Both the position numbers and the translations under genes were made by a program. From Dolomitihabitans soli (GTDB taxonomy: Bacteria; Actinomycetota; Actinomycetes; Streptosporangiales; Streptosporangiaceae), in the NCBI RefSeq assembly GCF_022213955.1, contig NZ_JAKNTW010000010.1, positions 310,001 to 374,000 of the forward strand: a stretch of 64,000 nucleotides of DNA. The letters are read 5' to 3'. A model generated the notes under the pieces. The model made no database searches and was not told where the DNA came from. It saw only the letters and a list, made by a program, of their open reading frames with translations. Positions 49,446-58,265 of the stretch are shown here, one piece after another (positions within the stretch are counted from its first letter, which is position 1; each line of letters begins with the position of its first letter).

Positions 49446-50918
49446 ATGACCCACGACGCTCCACCGGCCCGGGGTTTGCGCTGGCGCGCGTTCGCCGTGC
49501 TCAGCGCCGTACAACTAATGATCATTATTGACTCCAGCATCGTGTACGTGGCGTTGCCGGCCATCCAGAACGATCTGGGCTTCTCTTCGGCGGGTCTGGC
49601 CTGGGTCGTGAACGCCTACATGATCGCCTTCGGCGGCCTGTTGCTGTTGTCCGGGCGGTTGGGCGACCTGATCGGCCGCAAGCGCATGTTCGTCATCGGC
49701 CTGCTCGTGTTCACCGCGGCCTCGCTACTGTGCGGGATGTCGGTGAGCCAGGAGATGCTGGTCGCCGCCCGGTTCGTTCAGGGAGCCGGCGGGGCGATGG
49801 CCTCGGCCGTGGTCATGGGCATCATCGTGACGATCTTCCAGGAGCCACGTGAGATGGCCAAGGCGATCGGGGCGATCGGCTTCGTCGCGGCCGCCGGTGG
49901 CGCGATCGGCGGTACCGCCGGGGGCATTCTGGCCCAGGCCGCCGGTTGGCACTGGATCTTCTTCGTCAACGTACCCGTTGGACTCGTGGCCGCGGTGCTG
50001 GCCGTACGCCTGCTGGTCACCGATCGTGGGCTCGGTCTCGCCGCGGGGGCCGACGTCGCAGGCGCCTTTCTGGTCACCGCGGGCCTGATGGTCGGCGTCT
50101 ACACCATCGTCAAGGTCGAGGAGCACGGCTGGGGATCAGCGCACACGCTCGGCTTCGGCGCCCTGTCCATCATCCTGCTCGCGGGGTTCGCCGCCCGCCA
50201 GGCCAAGGCCAGGAGCCCGCTGATGCCGCTGCGCGTCTTCCGCTCGCGCAACCTGTCGGGCGCCAACCTCGTCCAGGTCCTGATGGTGGCGGGCATGTCC
50301 GGATTCCAGTTCCTCACCGTCTTGTACATGCAGCGGGTCCTGGGTTACGGCGCGGCCGAGACCAGCCTGGCGGGGCTCCCCATCGCGCTGGTGCTGGCGG
50401 TCGTCTCACTCGGCCTGTCCGCGCGGTTGAACACACGCTTCGGGCCGCGCGCCGTCCTGCTGACAGGTCTCACGCTCATCACGACGGCGCTCGCGTTGTT
50501 CACTCGCAGCCCGGTGGACGGCGGATACGCGCTGGACGTCCTGCCGTCGATGGTACTGCTCGGGGCGGGCGCCGGCCTGGCGATGCCCGCCGTAATCACC
50601 CTCGCCATGTCGGGCGTCCACCCCGGCGACGCCGGGCTCGCCTCCGGCCTGGCCGGAACAGGAGCGCAGGTCGGTGGCGCACTCGGCCTGGCAACCTTGG
50701 CCGCGCTGGCCTCGGGCCACACCGACGCTCTGGCCGCCGGCGGGCAGCACACCGTCTCGGCGCTGAACGCCGGCTATCACCTGGCATTCGGCGTCGGCGC
50801 CGGCCTCCTCGTCACCGCCGTCATCGTCGGGCTCATCATGCTGCGCTCCGGGCCGGCGACGCCGGCGCAGGGCCCCGCCGCCGGTGAGCGTCCGGCCGCG
50901 AGCCCCGCCCATTCCTGA
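49446..50918 (+). CDS. MFS drug exporter, DHA2 (EmrB/QacA) type
   Basis: This 490-residue transporter has about 14 membrane helices: IIIDSSIVYVALPAIQ in helix 1, motif A GRLGDLIGRKR after helix 2, motif C-like GGAIGGTAGGILAQAAGWHW in helix 5. It would export a toxic compound with protons. ATG 49446 has AGGAG about 9 nt upstream. The divergent AraC copy 2 probably regulates it; the shared region contains an inverted repeat GAGCA-N7-TGCTC at 49344-49360, a possible operator. Confidence 0.9.
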   Translation: MTHDAPPARGLRWRAFAVLSAVQLMIIIDSSIVYVALPAIQNDLGFSSAGLAWVVNAYMIAFGGLLLLSGRLGDLIGRKRMFVIGLLVFTAASLLCGMSVSQEMLVAARFVQGAGGAMASAVVMGIIVTIFQEPREMAKAIGAIGFVAAAGGAIGGTAGGILAQAAGWHWIFFVNVPVGLVAAVLAVRLLVTDRGLGLAAGADVAGAFLVTAGLMVGVYTIVKVEEHGWGSAHTLGFGALSIILLAGFAARQAKARSPLMPLRVFRSRNLSGANLVQVLMVAGMSGFQFLTVLYMQRVLGYGAAETSLAGLPIALVLAVVSLGLSARLNTRFGPRAVLLTGLTLITTALALFTRSPVDGGYALDVLPSMVLLGAGAGLAMPAVITLAMSGVHPGDAGLASGLAGTGAQVGGALGLATLAALASGHTDALAAGGQHTVSALNAGYHLAFGVGAGLLVTAVIVGLIMLRSGPATPAQGPAAGERPAASPAHS

Positions 50919-50944
50919 ACGACCGACCAAGAAGAGAAGAGTCC

Positions 50945-51060
50945 GTGATCAAGGTAGCGATCATCACCTCTGCTCGGCCTGTCAGAGCCCTCGGAGTGGA
51001 TGACTTCAGCCTGCAGTGGCTCGCCGACCGGGTGCCCGACGTCGATCTACACGTCGACCA
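50945..51060 (+). pseudogene. NAD(P)H-dependent FMN reductase N-terminal fragment
   Basis: The frame starts at GTG 50945 with a ribosome site (GAAGAGAAGAG) and reads IKVAIITSARPVRALGVDD then LQWLADRVPDVDLHVD, matching the N-terminal strand-loop of flavodoxin-fold FMN reductases (IITxSTRPxR). The match ends after ~40 codons. The frame then runs without stop into the LysE gene, so only a fragment remains. Confidence 0.6.
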
Positions 51061-51157
51061 GCCGACGACGGGCGACCACCAGTGGTCGTCGGCCTGCACA
51101 CTCGTCCTGTCCGAATGGGGGTGCGGGATAATGGCGGTGGGACGTACTATCTCCGGC

Positions 51158-51796
51158 ATGCCCGATCTCGCGACTCTTGCCCTCTTCTGCGTGGCTGCGC
51201 TGGCCCTGTTGCTGGTGCCCGGACCGGCGGTGGTCTATATCGTCACCCGGAGTGTGGCGCAGGGGCGAGGGGCCGGGCTGGTGTCGATGCTCGGGGTGCA
51301 CGCCGGGTCGGTCGTGCACGTGGTGGCGGCGGCACTGGGGATCAGCGCGCTGCTGGCGGCATCGTCGGTCGCCTTCACCATCGTGAAGTATCTCGGGGTC
51401 GCCTACCTGGTCTGGCTGGGCGTCCGGAAGCTGATGGGCGCCTCGAAGGAGACCGAGGCCGCCGAGATGGTGCCCGCCTCCAGGAAGCGGCTGTTCTGGG
51501 AGGGGTTCGTGGTCAACGCGCTCAACCCGAAGACGGCGCTCTTCTTCCTGGCGTTCCTCCCCCATTTCGTGGTGCCGGAGGCCGGGCCGGTGGCGCCGCA
51601 GATCGTGCTGCTCGGAATGCTGTTGATCGGGCTCGGGATGGCCACCGACGGCGCCTACGCCCTGCTCTCCTCGACGCTGGCGGGCGGGTTGAGGCGCTCG
51701 CCCAGGGCACGCCGCCGCCTCGATGTGGGCAGCGGCGTGATCTATCTGGGGATGGGAGCCGTCGCCGCCCTGTCGGGCGAGCCCGCCAAGGCGTGA
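51158..51796 (+). CDS. LysE/RhtB family amino-acid exporter
   Basis: This 212-residue membrane protein has six hydrophobic segments. The family N-terminus is clear: LALFCVAALALLLVPGPAVV, then VAQGRGAGLVSMLGVHAGS. ATG 51158 is chosen because the family begins there; the open frame extends 213 nt further upstream through a flavin-reductase fragment. It would export amino acids or related metabolites. Confidence 0.9.
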   Translation: MPDLATLALFCVAALALLLVPGPAVVYIVTRSVAQGRGAGLVSMLGVHAGSVVHVVAAALGISALLAASSVAFTIVKYLGVAYLVWLGVRKLMGASKETEAAEMVPASRKRLFWEGFVVNALNPKTALFFLAFLPHFVVPEAGPVAPQIVLLGMLLIGLGMATDGAYALLSSTLAGGLRRSPRARRRLDVGSGVIYLGMGAVAALSGEPAKA

Positions 51797-51809
51797 CGAT
51801 CGGCGGGGG

Positions 51810-53396
51810 TCAGGAGCCGGCGGCCAGCACGATGTCGCGGGCCCACCGGTAGTCGGCCTTGCCCGCGGGTGAGCGGACCATCTCGGCGACGAAGGCGTAG
51901 CTGCGGGGCACCTTGTAGCCGGATAACCGTTCGCGGCAGTGCGCGTCGAGTTCGTCGGCCGTGGGCGGCAGGCCGGGGCGGGGTTCGACGACGGCCGCCA
52001 CCCTGCTCCCCCAGCGCTCGTCGGGAACCCCGGTGACCACCGCGTCGAAGACCGCCGGATGCCCCTTCAACACCGCCTCGACCTCCTCGGGGAACACCTT
52101 CTCGCCGCCGGTGTTGATGCAGCCCGAGCCCCGGCCGAAGACGGTCATCGTGCCGTCCTCCTCGACCGTGGCGAGGTCGCCGGTGAGCAGCCAGCGGGTG
52201 CCGGCCGCGTCGGTCACGAACGTCCGCTCCGTCTTGTCCGGGTCGTTGTAGTAGCCGAAGGCGATCCGGCCCGACTTGGCGACGATGCCCATGCCGCCGG
52301 AGCCGGGAATGACCGGCTTCAGCATCTCGTCCAGCACCACCAGGTTCGCGGCGGCGGTGGGCTGGTATCTCAGGCCCGACTCCGGCGAGGACCCGGCGAC
52401 GCCCGAGGCCGTGTAGCCCGACTCGGTCGAGCCGAAGCTGTCCAGGATCATCGTGCCGGGCAGCAGTTCCTGGAGCCGGTCGCGCACGGTCCCGGTCAGG
52501 ATGGCCCCGGTGGAGCTGATCACCACGAGTGACGACAGGTCGTGGCCGCCGCGTGCGATCTCCTCGGCCAGCGGTCTGGCCATGGCGTCCCCGGTGATGT
52601 TCATCGTGATGACCTTCTCCCGCGAGACGGTCTGGAGCACGTCGACCGGGTCGAACTTACGCACGTAGACCATCGTGGCGCCCATCCAGAAGGCGATGAA
52701 GGTGGCCATCTGCGCCGCCCCGTGCATCAGCGGCGGCACCGCCATCATGATCACCGGCCCGGCCGCGAGCGCCGCCTCGATCACCTCCTCCGGCGTCTTG
52801 CGCGGCTCGCCGTACGGGTTGCCGCCGCCGAAGGCCATGAACAGGTCCTCGTTGCGCCACATCACGCCCTTCGGCATGCCGGTGGTGCCGCCGGTGTAGA
52901 TGATGTAGAGGTCGTCGCCGGACCGCGCGGGGAAGCCGCGCGTCTCCGGCTGTCCCGCCAGCGCCTCCTCGTACGGCACGGCGCCCTCGACCGTCGTGAC
53001 CCCGCCCACCGCGATCAGGTGGCGCAGCTCCGGAGCCAGCGGCGCGACCGAGGCCACCCGCTCGTCGAACTCCACGTCGAACAGCAGCGCCACGATGTCG
53101 GAGTCGTGGTAGAGGTAGAGCAGCTCGGACTCGACGTAGCGGTAGTTGACGTTGACGGGCACCGCACGGATCTTGAGCACCGCCAGCATCCCGGCGACGT
53201 ACTCGACGCCGTTGTAGAGATGGATGCCCACATGCTGGCCCTGCCGTACGCCTGCCTCGGTGAGGTGGTGTGCGAGCCGGTTCGCCGTCGCGTCGAGTTC
53301 GGCGTAGGTGACGCGGCGGCCGGCGCAGACGACGGCGACGCGGTCCCCGATCGCGTCGGCGAGACCCTCGAACAGGTCGGCGTGGTTGAACTCCAT
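51810..53396 (-). CDS. Acyl-CoA ligase, FadD19/FadD17-like
   Basis: 528 residues of an AMP-dependent acyl-CoA synthetase. The P-loop-like motif YTGGTTGMPKGVMWR, the adenylation signature DSFGSTESG and the C-terminal GKADYRWA with catalytic Lys are present. Residue patterns such as VNVNYRYVESELLYLY and GDAMARPL resemble the FadD19 group that activates sterol side chains (from memory). It is the last gene of the leftward cluster, after the two thiolases. Confidence 0.9.
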   Translation of the reverse strand: MEFNHADLFEGLADAIGDRVAVVCAGRRVTYAELDATANRLAHHLTEAGVRQGQHVGIHLYNGVEYVAGMLAVLKIRAVPVNVNYRYVESELLYLYHDSDIVALLFDVEFDERVASVAPLAPELRHLIAVGGVTTVEGAVPYEEALAGQPETRGFPARSGDDLYIIYTGGTTGMPKGVMWRNEDLFMAFGGGNPYGEPRKTPEEVIEAALAAGPVIMMAVPPLMHGAAQMATFIAFWMGATMVYVRKFDPVDVLQTVSREKVITMNITGDAMARPLAEEIARGGHDLSSLVVISSTGAILTGTVRDRLQELLPGTMILDSFGSTESGYTASGVAGSSPESGLRYQPTAAANLVVLDEMLKPVIPGSGGMGIVAKSGRIAFGYYNDPDKTERTFVTDAAGTRWLLTGDLATVEEDGTMTVFGRGSGCINTGGEKVFPEEVEAVLKGHPAVFDAVVTGVPDERWGSRVAAVVEPRPGLPPTADELDAHCRERLSGYKVPRSYAFVAEMVRSPAGKADYRWARDIVLAAGS

Positions 53397-53418
53397 CGGG
53401 GAGGCTCCTTCGGTCCGG

Positions 53419-54567
53419 TTAGGGCTTCTCGCTTCCGACGATCCACATGGCGAAGAACTGGGCGCCCCCGCCGTACGCGTGGCCGAGCGCGCGGCGTGCG
53501 CCGTCCACCTGGTGCTCGCCCGCCCTGCCCCTGACCTGCAACGCGGCCTCGGCGAACCGGATCAGGCCGGAGGCGCCGATCGGGTTGGCGGACAGCACGC
53601 CGCCCGAGGCGTTCCACGGGATGTCGCCGTCGAGGGCGGTGGCCCCCGACTCGGTCAGCTTCCAGCCCTCGCCATCCGCGGCGAAGCCCAGGTTCTCCAG
53701 CCACATCGGCTCATACCAGGAGAAGGGCACGTAGACTTCGGCGACGTCGAGCTCCCCGCGCGGGTCGGTGATGCCCGCCTGCCGGTAGACGTCGGCCGCG
53801 CAGTCCTTGCCCGCCTGCGGGCTCACCGTGTCGCGGCCGGCCCGGAAGATCGGCTCGGAGCGCATCGCCGTGCCGTGCACCCAGGCGGGCGTGCCGGTCA
53901 CCGCCGCCTCCGAGCTGAGCACCATCGCGCACGCGCCGTCGGAGGACGGGCAGGTCTCCAGGTAGCGGATCGGCTCCCACAGCATCGGGGTCGCCTCCAC
54001 CGTCTTCCGGTCGATGCCGGGGATCCGCAGGTGCGCGTAGGGGTTCTTCAGCGCGTTGAGCCGGTCCTTGACGGCGACGAGGGTGCCGATGTGCCCGGGG
54101 GCGCCGGTGCGGCGCATGTACTCGCGGATGTGCGGGGCGAAGTAGCCGCCCGCGCCGACGACCAGCGAGGCGCTGAACGGCACGTGGGTCGACAGGGCCC
54201 AGGTCGCGTTCGACTCGGACTGCTTCTCGAAGGCCACCACCAGCACCCGCTCGTGCACGCCGCCCTGGATCAGCGACGCGCCGACCAGCGCGGTGGACCC
54301 GCCGACGCTGCCCGCCGTGTGCACCCGCATCATCGGTTTGCCCGCCGCGCCGAGCGCGTCCGCGAGGTACGCCTCGGGCATCATCACGCCCTCGAACAGG
54401 TCGGGCGCCTTGCCGATCACCACGGCGTCGATGTCCGCGAAGGTCAGCCCGGCGTCCTGGAGCGCCCGCAGCGCCGCCTCCCGGACGAGCCCGGCGATCG
54501 AGACGTCCAACCGCCTGGTCTGATATTTCGTCTGACCGACCCCGATGACCGCGCACCTGTTGCTCAT
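53419..54567 (-). CDS. Thiolase-fold lipid-transfer-like protein (Ltp3/Ltp-type)
   Basis: 382 residues, thiolase superfamily (SCPx/acetyl-CoA acyltransferase-like): VIGVGQTKYQTRRLDVSIAG at the N-terminus, AGSVGGSTALVGASL, and the C-terminal NASGGVLSANPIGASGLIR and GHAYGGGAQF. Start ATG 54567 overlaps the upstream thiolase stop (ATGA). It probably pairs with the adjacent thiolase and DUF35 protein in cleavage of a beta-keto or aldol acyl-CoA. The usual N-terminal nucleophilic Cys of classical thiolases is not evident. Confidence 0.85.
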   Translation of the reverse strand: MSNRCAVIGVGQTKYQTRRLDVSIAGLVREAALRALQDAGLTFADIDAVVIGKAPDLFEGVMMPEAYLADALGAAGKPMMRVHTAGSVGGSTALVGASLIQGGVHERVLVVAFEKQSESNATWALSTHVPFSASLVVGAGGYFAPHIREYMRRTGAPGHIGTLVAVKDRLNALKNPYAHLRIPGIDRKTVEATPMLWEPIRYLETCPSSDGACAMVLSSEAAVTGTPAWVHGTAMRSEPIFRAGRDTVSPQAGKDCAADVYRQAGITDPRGELDVAEVYVPFSWYEPMWLENLGFAADGEGWKLTESGATALDGDIPWNASGGVLSANPIGASGLIRFAEAALQVRGRAGEHQVDGARRALGHAYGGGAQFFAMWIVGSEKP

Positions 54568-55586
54568 CGGGCCTCCATCACGGTGACGAGGTTGTGCTGC
54601 AGACAGGGCCCCGAGGTGGCGTGCCCGAGAGTACGGCCGGCGCTGCCGTCCAGGATCCGGGCCGCCGCCTCGCCGATCCTGATCAGGCCGGTCGCCATCA
54701 CCGGGTTGGCGGCCAGCGGCCCGCCGCTCGGGTTGACGATCGTGTCCGCGCCCAGATCGAGCGCGGCCCGCAGGATCGGCTCCTCGTGGCTGAACTGCGT
54801 GTGCAGCTCCGCCACGTCGAGGCGTCCCTTGCCCGAGCCCGCCACCCGCCCGGCGTCGGCGGTGGAGACGGACCGGGCGAGGTCCCGCATCCCCAGGTAG
54901 TGCGGTTCGATGCGGTGCGCGATCCCGCTGATCCAGGCGGGCCGCTCGCACAGCTCCCCGGCCAGGTCACCCGCCGCGAGCACGACCGCCGCCGCCCCGT
55001 CCGTGATCGGCGCGATGTCGTACGGCATGAGCGGCTCGACCTCGAACTCCCCGGCCATCGGCTCCGGCAGGTCCAGCGCGTGCGGGTTGGCCCGGCCGGC
55101 TGCGCGGCTGCGCCGTACGATCTCGTCGAGGGTGGTGCGGTCGGCGGCGAGCGCGGCCGCCTGGAGGGCGGCGAAGGAGACCTGGTCGAGGCCGAGCGGG
55201 GCGAGGTAGTAGGGGTCGAGCTGGAGGGTCATGATCTCGCGCAGGTCGCCCTGTGAGGACTTGCCGAAGCCGTAGACCAGGGCGGAGTCGATGTCGCCGT
55301 GCTGGAGTCGCACCCACGCCTCGTACAGGGCCCAGGCGGCGTCCATCTCGACGTGGCTTTCGGAGATCGGCGGCCAGGCGCCGATCGCGTCGAGCGCGGA
55401 GACGAAGGAGAACGGCGCGCCCGCCAGGTAGTCGCAGCTCCCCGAGCAGGTGAAGCCGAAGGTCCGCAGGCCCGAGCGGGCGCGGATGTCGTTGATCAGC
55501 GGGCCGATCAGCTCGGGTTCGGTCAGCCCGGCGTCGTGCCCGGTGTGTGTGGTCTGGGCGAACGCCACCACCGCTACGTCACGCAT
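54564..55586 (-). CDS. Thiolase-fold lipid-transfer-like protein (Ltp4-type)
   Basis: 340 residues with thiolase-fold signals RDVAVVAFAQTTHTGHDAGL, FTCSGSCDYLAGAPF (containing a Cys in the nucleophile region) and NPSGGPLAANPVMATGLIR. The order DUF35-thiolase-thiolase matches the rv3521-ltp4-ltp3 arrangement of sterol catabolism loci in mycobacteria (from memory). The stop overlaps the next gene start. Confidence 0.85.
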   Translation of the reverse strand: MRDVAVVAFAQTTHTGHDAGLTEPELIGPLINDIRARSGLRTFGFTCSGSCDYLAGAPFSFVSALDAIGAWPPISESHVEMDAAWALYEAWVRLQHGDIDSALVYGFGKSSQGDLREIMTLQLDPYYLAPLGLDQVSFAALQAAALAADRTTLDEIVRRSRAAGRANPHALDLPEPMAGEFEVEPLMPYDIAPITDGAAAVVLAAGDLAGELCERPAWISGIAHRIEPHYLGMRDLARSVSTADAGRVAGSGKGRLDVAELHTQFSHEEPILRAALDLGADTIVNPSGGPLAANPVMATGLIRIGEAAARILDGSAGRTLGHATSGPCLQHNLVTVMEAR

Positions 55587-55589
55587 CGG

Positions 55590-56471
55590 CTACAGCTCCA
55601 CGTCCGGTTCGCCGGTGGGGGCGAACCACTTGATGTTGGCCATCGACGCCGTCCGTTCCGCCTCGGGCACCCACACGGCCCGCACCCGCATGCCCTGCCG
55701 TACCTCGTGTGCGGGCACCCCGCCGACCAGGGCGATCATCGGCACGTCGGCGCCGTCGAGCAGGATGTAGGCCGAGACGAAGGGGACCTCGGGGGCGCGC
55801 GGGTCGGGCAGGTTGTTGATCGCGAAGGTGGTGATCGTGCCGGTGTCGGGGAGCTCGACCTCCTCGGTGATCGGGGTGCCGCACTGCGGGCAGGCGCTCC
55901 GGAACGGCACGTAGACCGCGTGGCAGGAGTCGCAGCGCCCGCCGAGGAGGATGCCGTCGCGCACCTTCGCCAGGAAACGGGAGAGCGCCTCGCCCGGCTG
56001 GATCTGGTAGGTCAGGCGGATCGGCGCGACCATCCCGGTGACCTCCGGCACGAAGCTCTCGATGTCGGTGATGTGCCCGGCCCGTTCGGCCCGCCAGCGG
56101 GGCCGGACGCGCAGTCCCGGGCGCATGGCCTTGGCCGAGCCCGCGTCCACCGCGTGGACCAGCGCGGTGTCGGCGCCGTCCAGCCTGATCAGCGCCCAGG
56201 CGAACGGCGTGGCCAGCGGATGGCCGGGGCGCGGTGTGCCCACCCAGGCCCAGCTCTCGACCGTGCCCGCCGGGCCGACCGGGACCCACTCGCCGGTGAC
56301 CGGCTCGCCCGTCGCCGGATCGTACTCCAGCGGCGGCACCAGCACCCTGCCCTGCGCGGTCCGGACCCCGACGAGCCGGGCGTCGCGCAACTCGGTGAGG
56401 AAGCGCCCGATCACCGGGCCCGTCGTCCTGGTGTAGCCGCCGGGGAATTCGAGGACGTGCTCAGATCGCAC
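55590..56471 (-). CDS. DUF35 OB-fold/zinc-ribbon protein
   Basis: 293 residues with two OB-fold-like halves and a zinc ribbon (GRCDSCHAVYVPFRSACPQCG, four Cys at ~179-198). The DUF35 pattern GTITTFAINNLPDP and FVSAYILLDGAD is clear. DUF35 proteins act as obligate partners of thiolase-like enzymes, for example in steroid side-chain retro-aldol cleavage. Its stop and the next thiolase start are 4 bp apart. It overlaps the end of the upstream FadD gene by 11 bp. Confidence 0.88.
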   Translation of the reverse strand: MRSEHVLEFPGGYTRTTGPVIGRFLTELRDARLVGVRTAQGRVLVPPLEYDPATGEPVTGEWVPVGPAGTVESWAWVGTPRPGHPLATPFAWALIRLDGADTALVHAVDAGSAKAMRPGLRVRPRWRAERAGHITDIESFVPEVTGMVAPIRLTYQIQPGEALSRFLAKVRDGILLGGRCDSCHAVYVPFRSACPQCGTPITEEVELPDTGTITTFAINNLPDPRAPEVPFVSAYILLDGADVPMIALVGGVPAHEVRQGMRVRAVWVPEAERTASMANIKWFAPTGEPDVEL

Positions 56472-58005
56472 GGTCGTGGCCCTCCCAGTAGGGATCGCGC
56501 AGCTTGCGTTTCAGCAGCTTGCCGTTGGGTTCGCGGGGCATCTCCGCGATGAAGTCGACCGACTTGGGCCACTTCATGCCGGCGAGCCTGCCGCGCAGCG
56601 AGCCGAGGATCTCCTCGGCCAGCTCGGGTCCGGGTCGATGGCCCGGGGCGGGTTCGATGACGGCCTTGATCTGCTCGCCCCACTCCTCGTCGGGGATGCC
56701 GAAGACGGCCACGTCGGCCACCTTGGGGTGGACCATCAGCTCGTTCTCGATCTCGGCGGGGTAGATGTTGGTCCCGCCGGAGATGATCATGTCGGCCTTG
56801 CGGTCGCAGAGGAACAGGTAGCCGTCGGCGTCGAGGTAGCCGATGTCGCCGACGGTGAAGTGGTCCTTGAGCCGGTTCGCCTCGGTCTTGGCGCGGTCGC
56901 CCTTGTACTCGAAGGCGACCCCGGCCATCTTCATGTAGATCGTGCCGGGGGTCCCCACCGGGACGGGCCGGTGGTCGTCGTCCACGATGAGCAGCTCGCT
57001 GATCGGCCAGGCGGTGCCGACCGTGCCGGGATGCGACCGCCAGCCCTCAGGCGTCGCGAGGGTGCCGCCGCCCTCGGTGGCCGCGTAGTACTCGTAGATG
57101 CAGTCGCCCCACCATTCGAGCATCGCCCACTTCACCGGGACGGGGCAGGGCGCGGCGGCGTGGATCATCCACCTAAGCGACGATAAATCGTATTTTGTGC
57201 GGATCTCGTCTGGGAGGGAGAGGAGGCGTTTGAAGTGAGTCGGCACCATATGGGAGTTAGTGACCCGGTACCGCTCGCAGAGCCGCAGCGTCTCCTCCGC
57301 GTCCCACCTGTCCATGTAGACCAGTGTGTGACCCATGTGCAGCGCCGTTCCGCCGAACTGGGTGACCGCCGTGTGATAGCTCGGCGAGGTGACCAGGTGC
57401 GCGTTGGGCCGGCCCGGGGTGATGCCGAAGAGGCTGGGCAGGAAGGCCATCAGTTCGGCGGCGTCGTCGGGGTCCAGGCCGCTCAACGGCCGCCGCACCC
57501 CCTTGGGCCGGCCGGTGGTCCCCGAGGTGTAGTGCATGGCGGTGCCCGCCGTACGGGCCTCGGGGGGGTCGGCGGGTCGGCCGTCGGTGAGGTCGGCGAC
57601 CGGCCGGAAGCCGTCGATGTCGCCGAAGGCGAAGCGGCGGTGGGGTTCGATGGCGCGGGCTCCGCGGGCGCCTTCCCCGGCGAAGCGCTCGTGCACGAAG
57701 AACGCCCTGGCCTCGCTGTCCGCCACGATGTACTCGATCTCCGGGCCGGTCAGGTGCCAGTTGACCGGCGTGTAGTACCAGCCGGCCTGTAACGCGGCGA
57801 GGTAGAGGACCAGCCCGTCCACCCCGTTGGGGGCCAGCCCGCAGATGCCGTCCCCCGGCCGCAGTCCCAGCTCCCTGAGCCCGTGGACCAGCCGGTTCGC
57901 CCGCGCGAGCAGGTCTCCCGCCCGGTGCTCGGTGCCGTCCGGATCGACGGCGGCGATCCATCCGGGGTCCGCCTGCGCCAGCCGCCAGAAACCGAGCGTG
58001 CCCAT
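56461..58005 (-). CDS. Acyl-CoA ligase (FadD-type) heading the cluster
   Basis: 514 residues. Motifs: HYTSGTTGRPKGVRRP (ATP-binding), YEYYAATEGGGT (adenylation), TVGDIGYLDADGYLFLCDRK and GKLLKRKLRDPYW with the catalytic Lys. It activates a carboxylic acid as CoA thioester. ATG 58005 is selected because AGGGAG lies 6 nt upstream; the open frame extends further into the promoter region. It is first in a five-gene leftward operon. The divergent region carries KstR2-type operators. Confidence 0.9.
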   Translation of the reverse strand: MGTLGFWRLAQADPGWIAAVDPDGTEHRAGDLLARANRLVHGLRELGLRPGDGICGLAPNGVDGLVLYLAALQAGWYYTPVNWHLTGPEIEYIVADSEARAFFVHERFAGEGARGARAIEPHRRFAFGDIDGFRPVADLTDGRPADPPEARTAGTAMHYTSGTTGRPKGVRRPLSGLDPDDAAELMAFLPSLFGITPGRPNAHLVTSPSYHTAVTQFGGTALHMGHTLVYMDRWDAEETLRLCERYRVTNSHMVPTHFKRLLSLPDEIRTKYDLSSLRWMIHAAAPCPVPVKWAMLEWWGDCIYEYYAATEGGGTLATPEGWRSHPGTVGTAWPISELLIVDDDHRPVPVGTPGTIYMKMAGVAFEYKGDRAKTEANRLKDHFTVGDIGYLDADGYLFLCDRKADMIISGGTNIYPAEIENELMVHPKVADVAVFGIPDEEWGEQIKAVIEPAPGHRPGPELAEEILGSLRGRLAGMKWPKSVDFIAEMPREPNGKLLKRKLRDPYWEGHDRAI

Positions 58006-58090
58006 CCGGAACTCCCTTGTCCGGTTCGTCCGCGAGGCTTCGGAGCGCCTTTCCCCGGCGGGGGCCCTGGCGGTACCGGAGGATGCGAAC

Positions 58091-58104
58091 AAGAATCTGT
58101 TCTA
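58091..58104. promoter_or_regulatory. KstR-like imperfect palindrome near the FadD promoter
   Basis: On the minus strand TAGAACAGATTCTT resembles the KstR consensus TnnAACnnGTTnnA with two mismatches, set in the larger inverted repeat GAACA-N6-TGTTC. It lies 86 bp upstream of the FadD start, near its expected promoter. A TetR-type regulator could bind here; identity is uncertain. Confidence 0.4.
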
Positions 58105-58141
58105 GTACGCAGCGGCAGACTAACCCGGGGCGACTATACCG

Positions 58142-58155
58142 AGCAAGCGCTTGAT
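58142..58155. promoter_or_regulatory. KstR2-type operator 1
   Basis: AGCAAGCGCTTGAT is an exact match to the mycobacterial KstR2 consensus AnCAAGnnCTTGnT. It lies between the divergent FadD and crotonase genes, 92 bp from an identical copy. Confidence 0.7.
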
Positions 58156-58233
58156 CCAGTCGGGTTCCCGCGCTTCGGCGGACGGTCCGTCCACGGGCTT
58201 TCGTGCGCCGGGACGGCGGTCTAGGATGCGCCT

Positions 58234-58247
58234 AGCAAGCGCTTGAT
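58234..58247. promoter_or_regulatory. KstR2-type operator 2
   Basis: A second, identical AGCAAGCGCTTGAT sits 19 bp before the crotonase start codon, so a bound repressor would block the crotonase promoter or early transcription. The preceding CTAGGATGCGCCTAG may include the -10 region. Confidence 0.7.
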
Positions 58248-58265
58248 CAATGTGGAGGCCGCACT

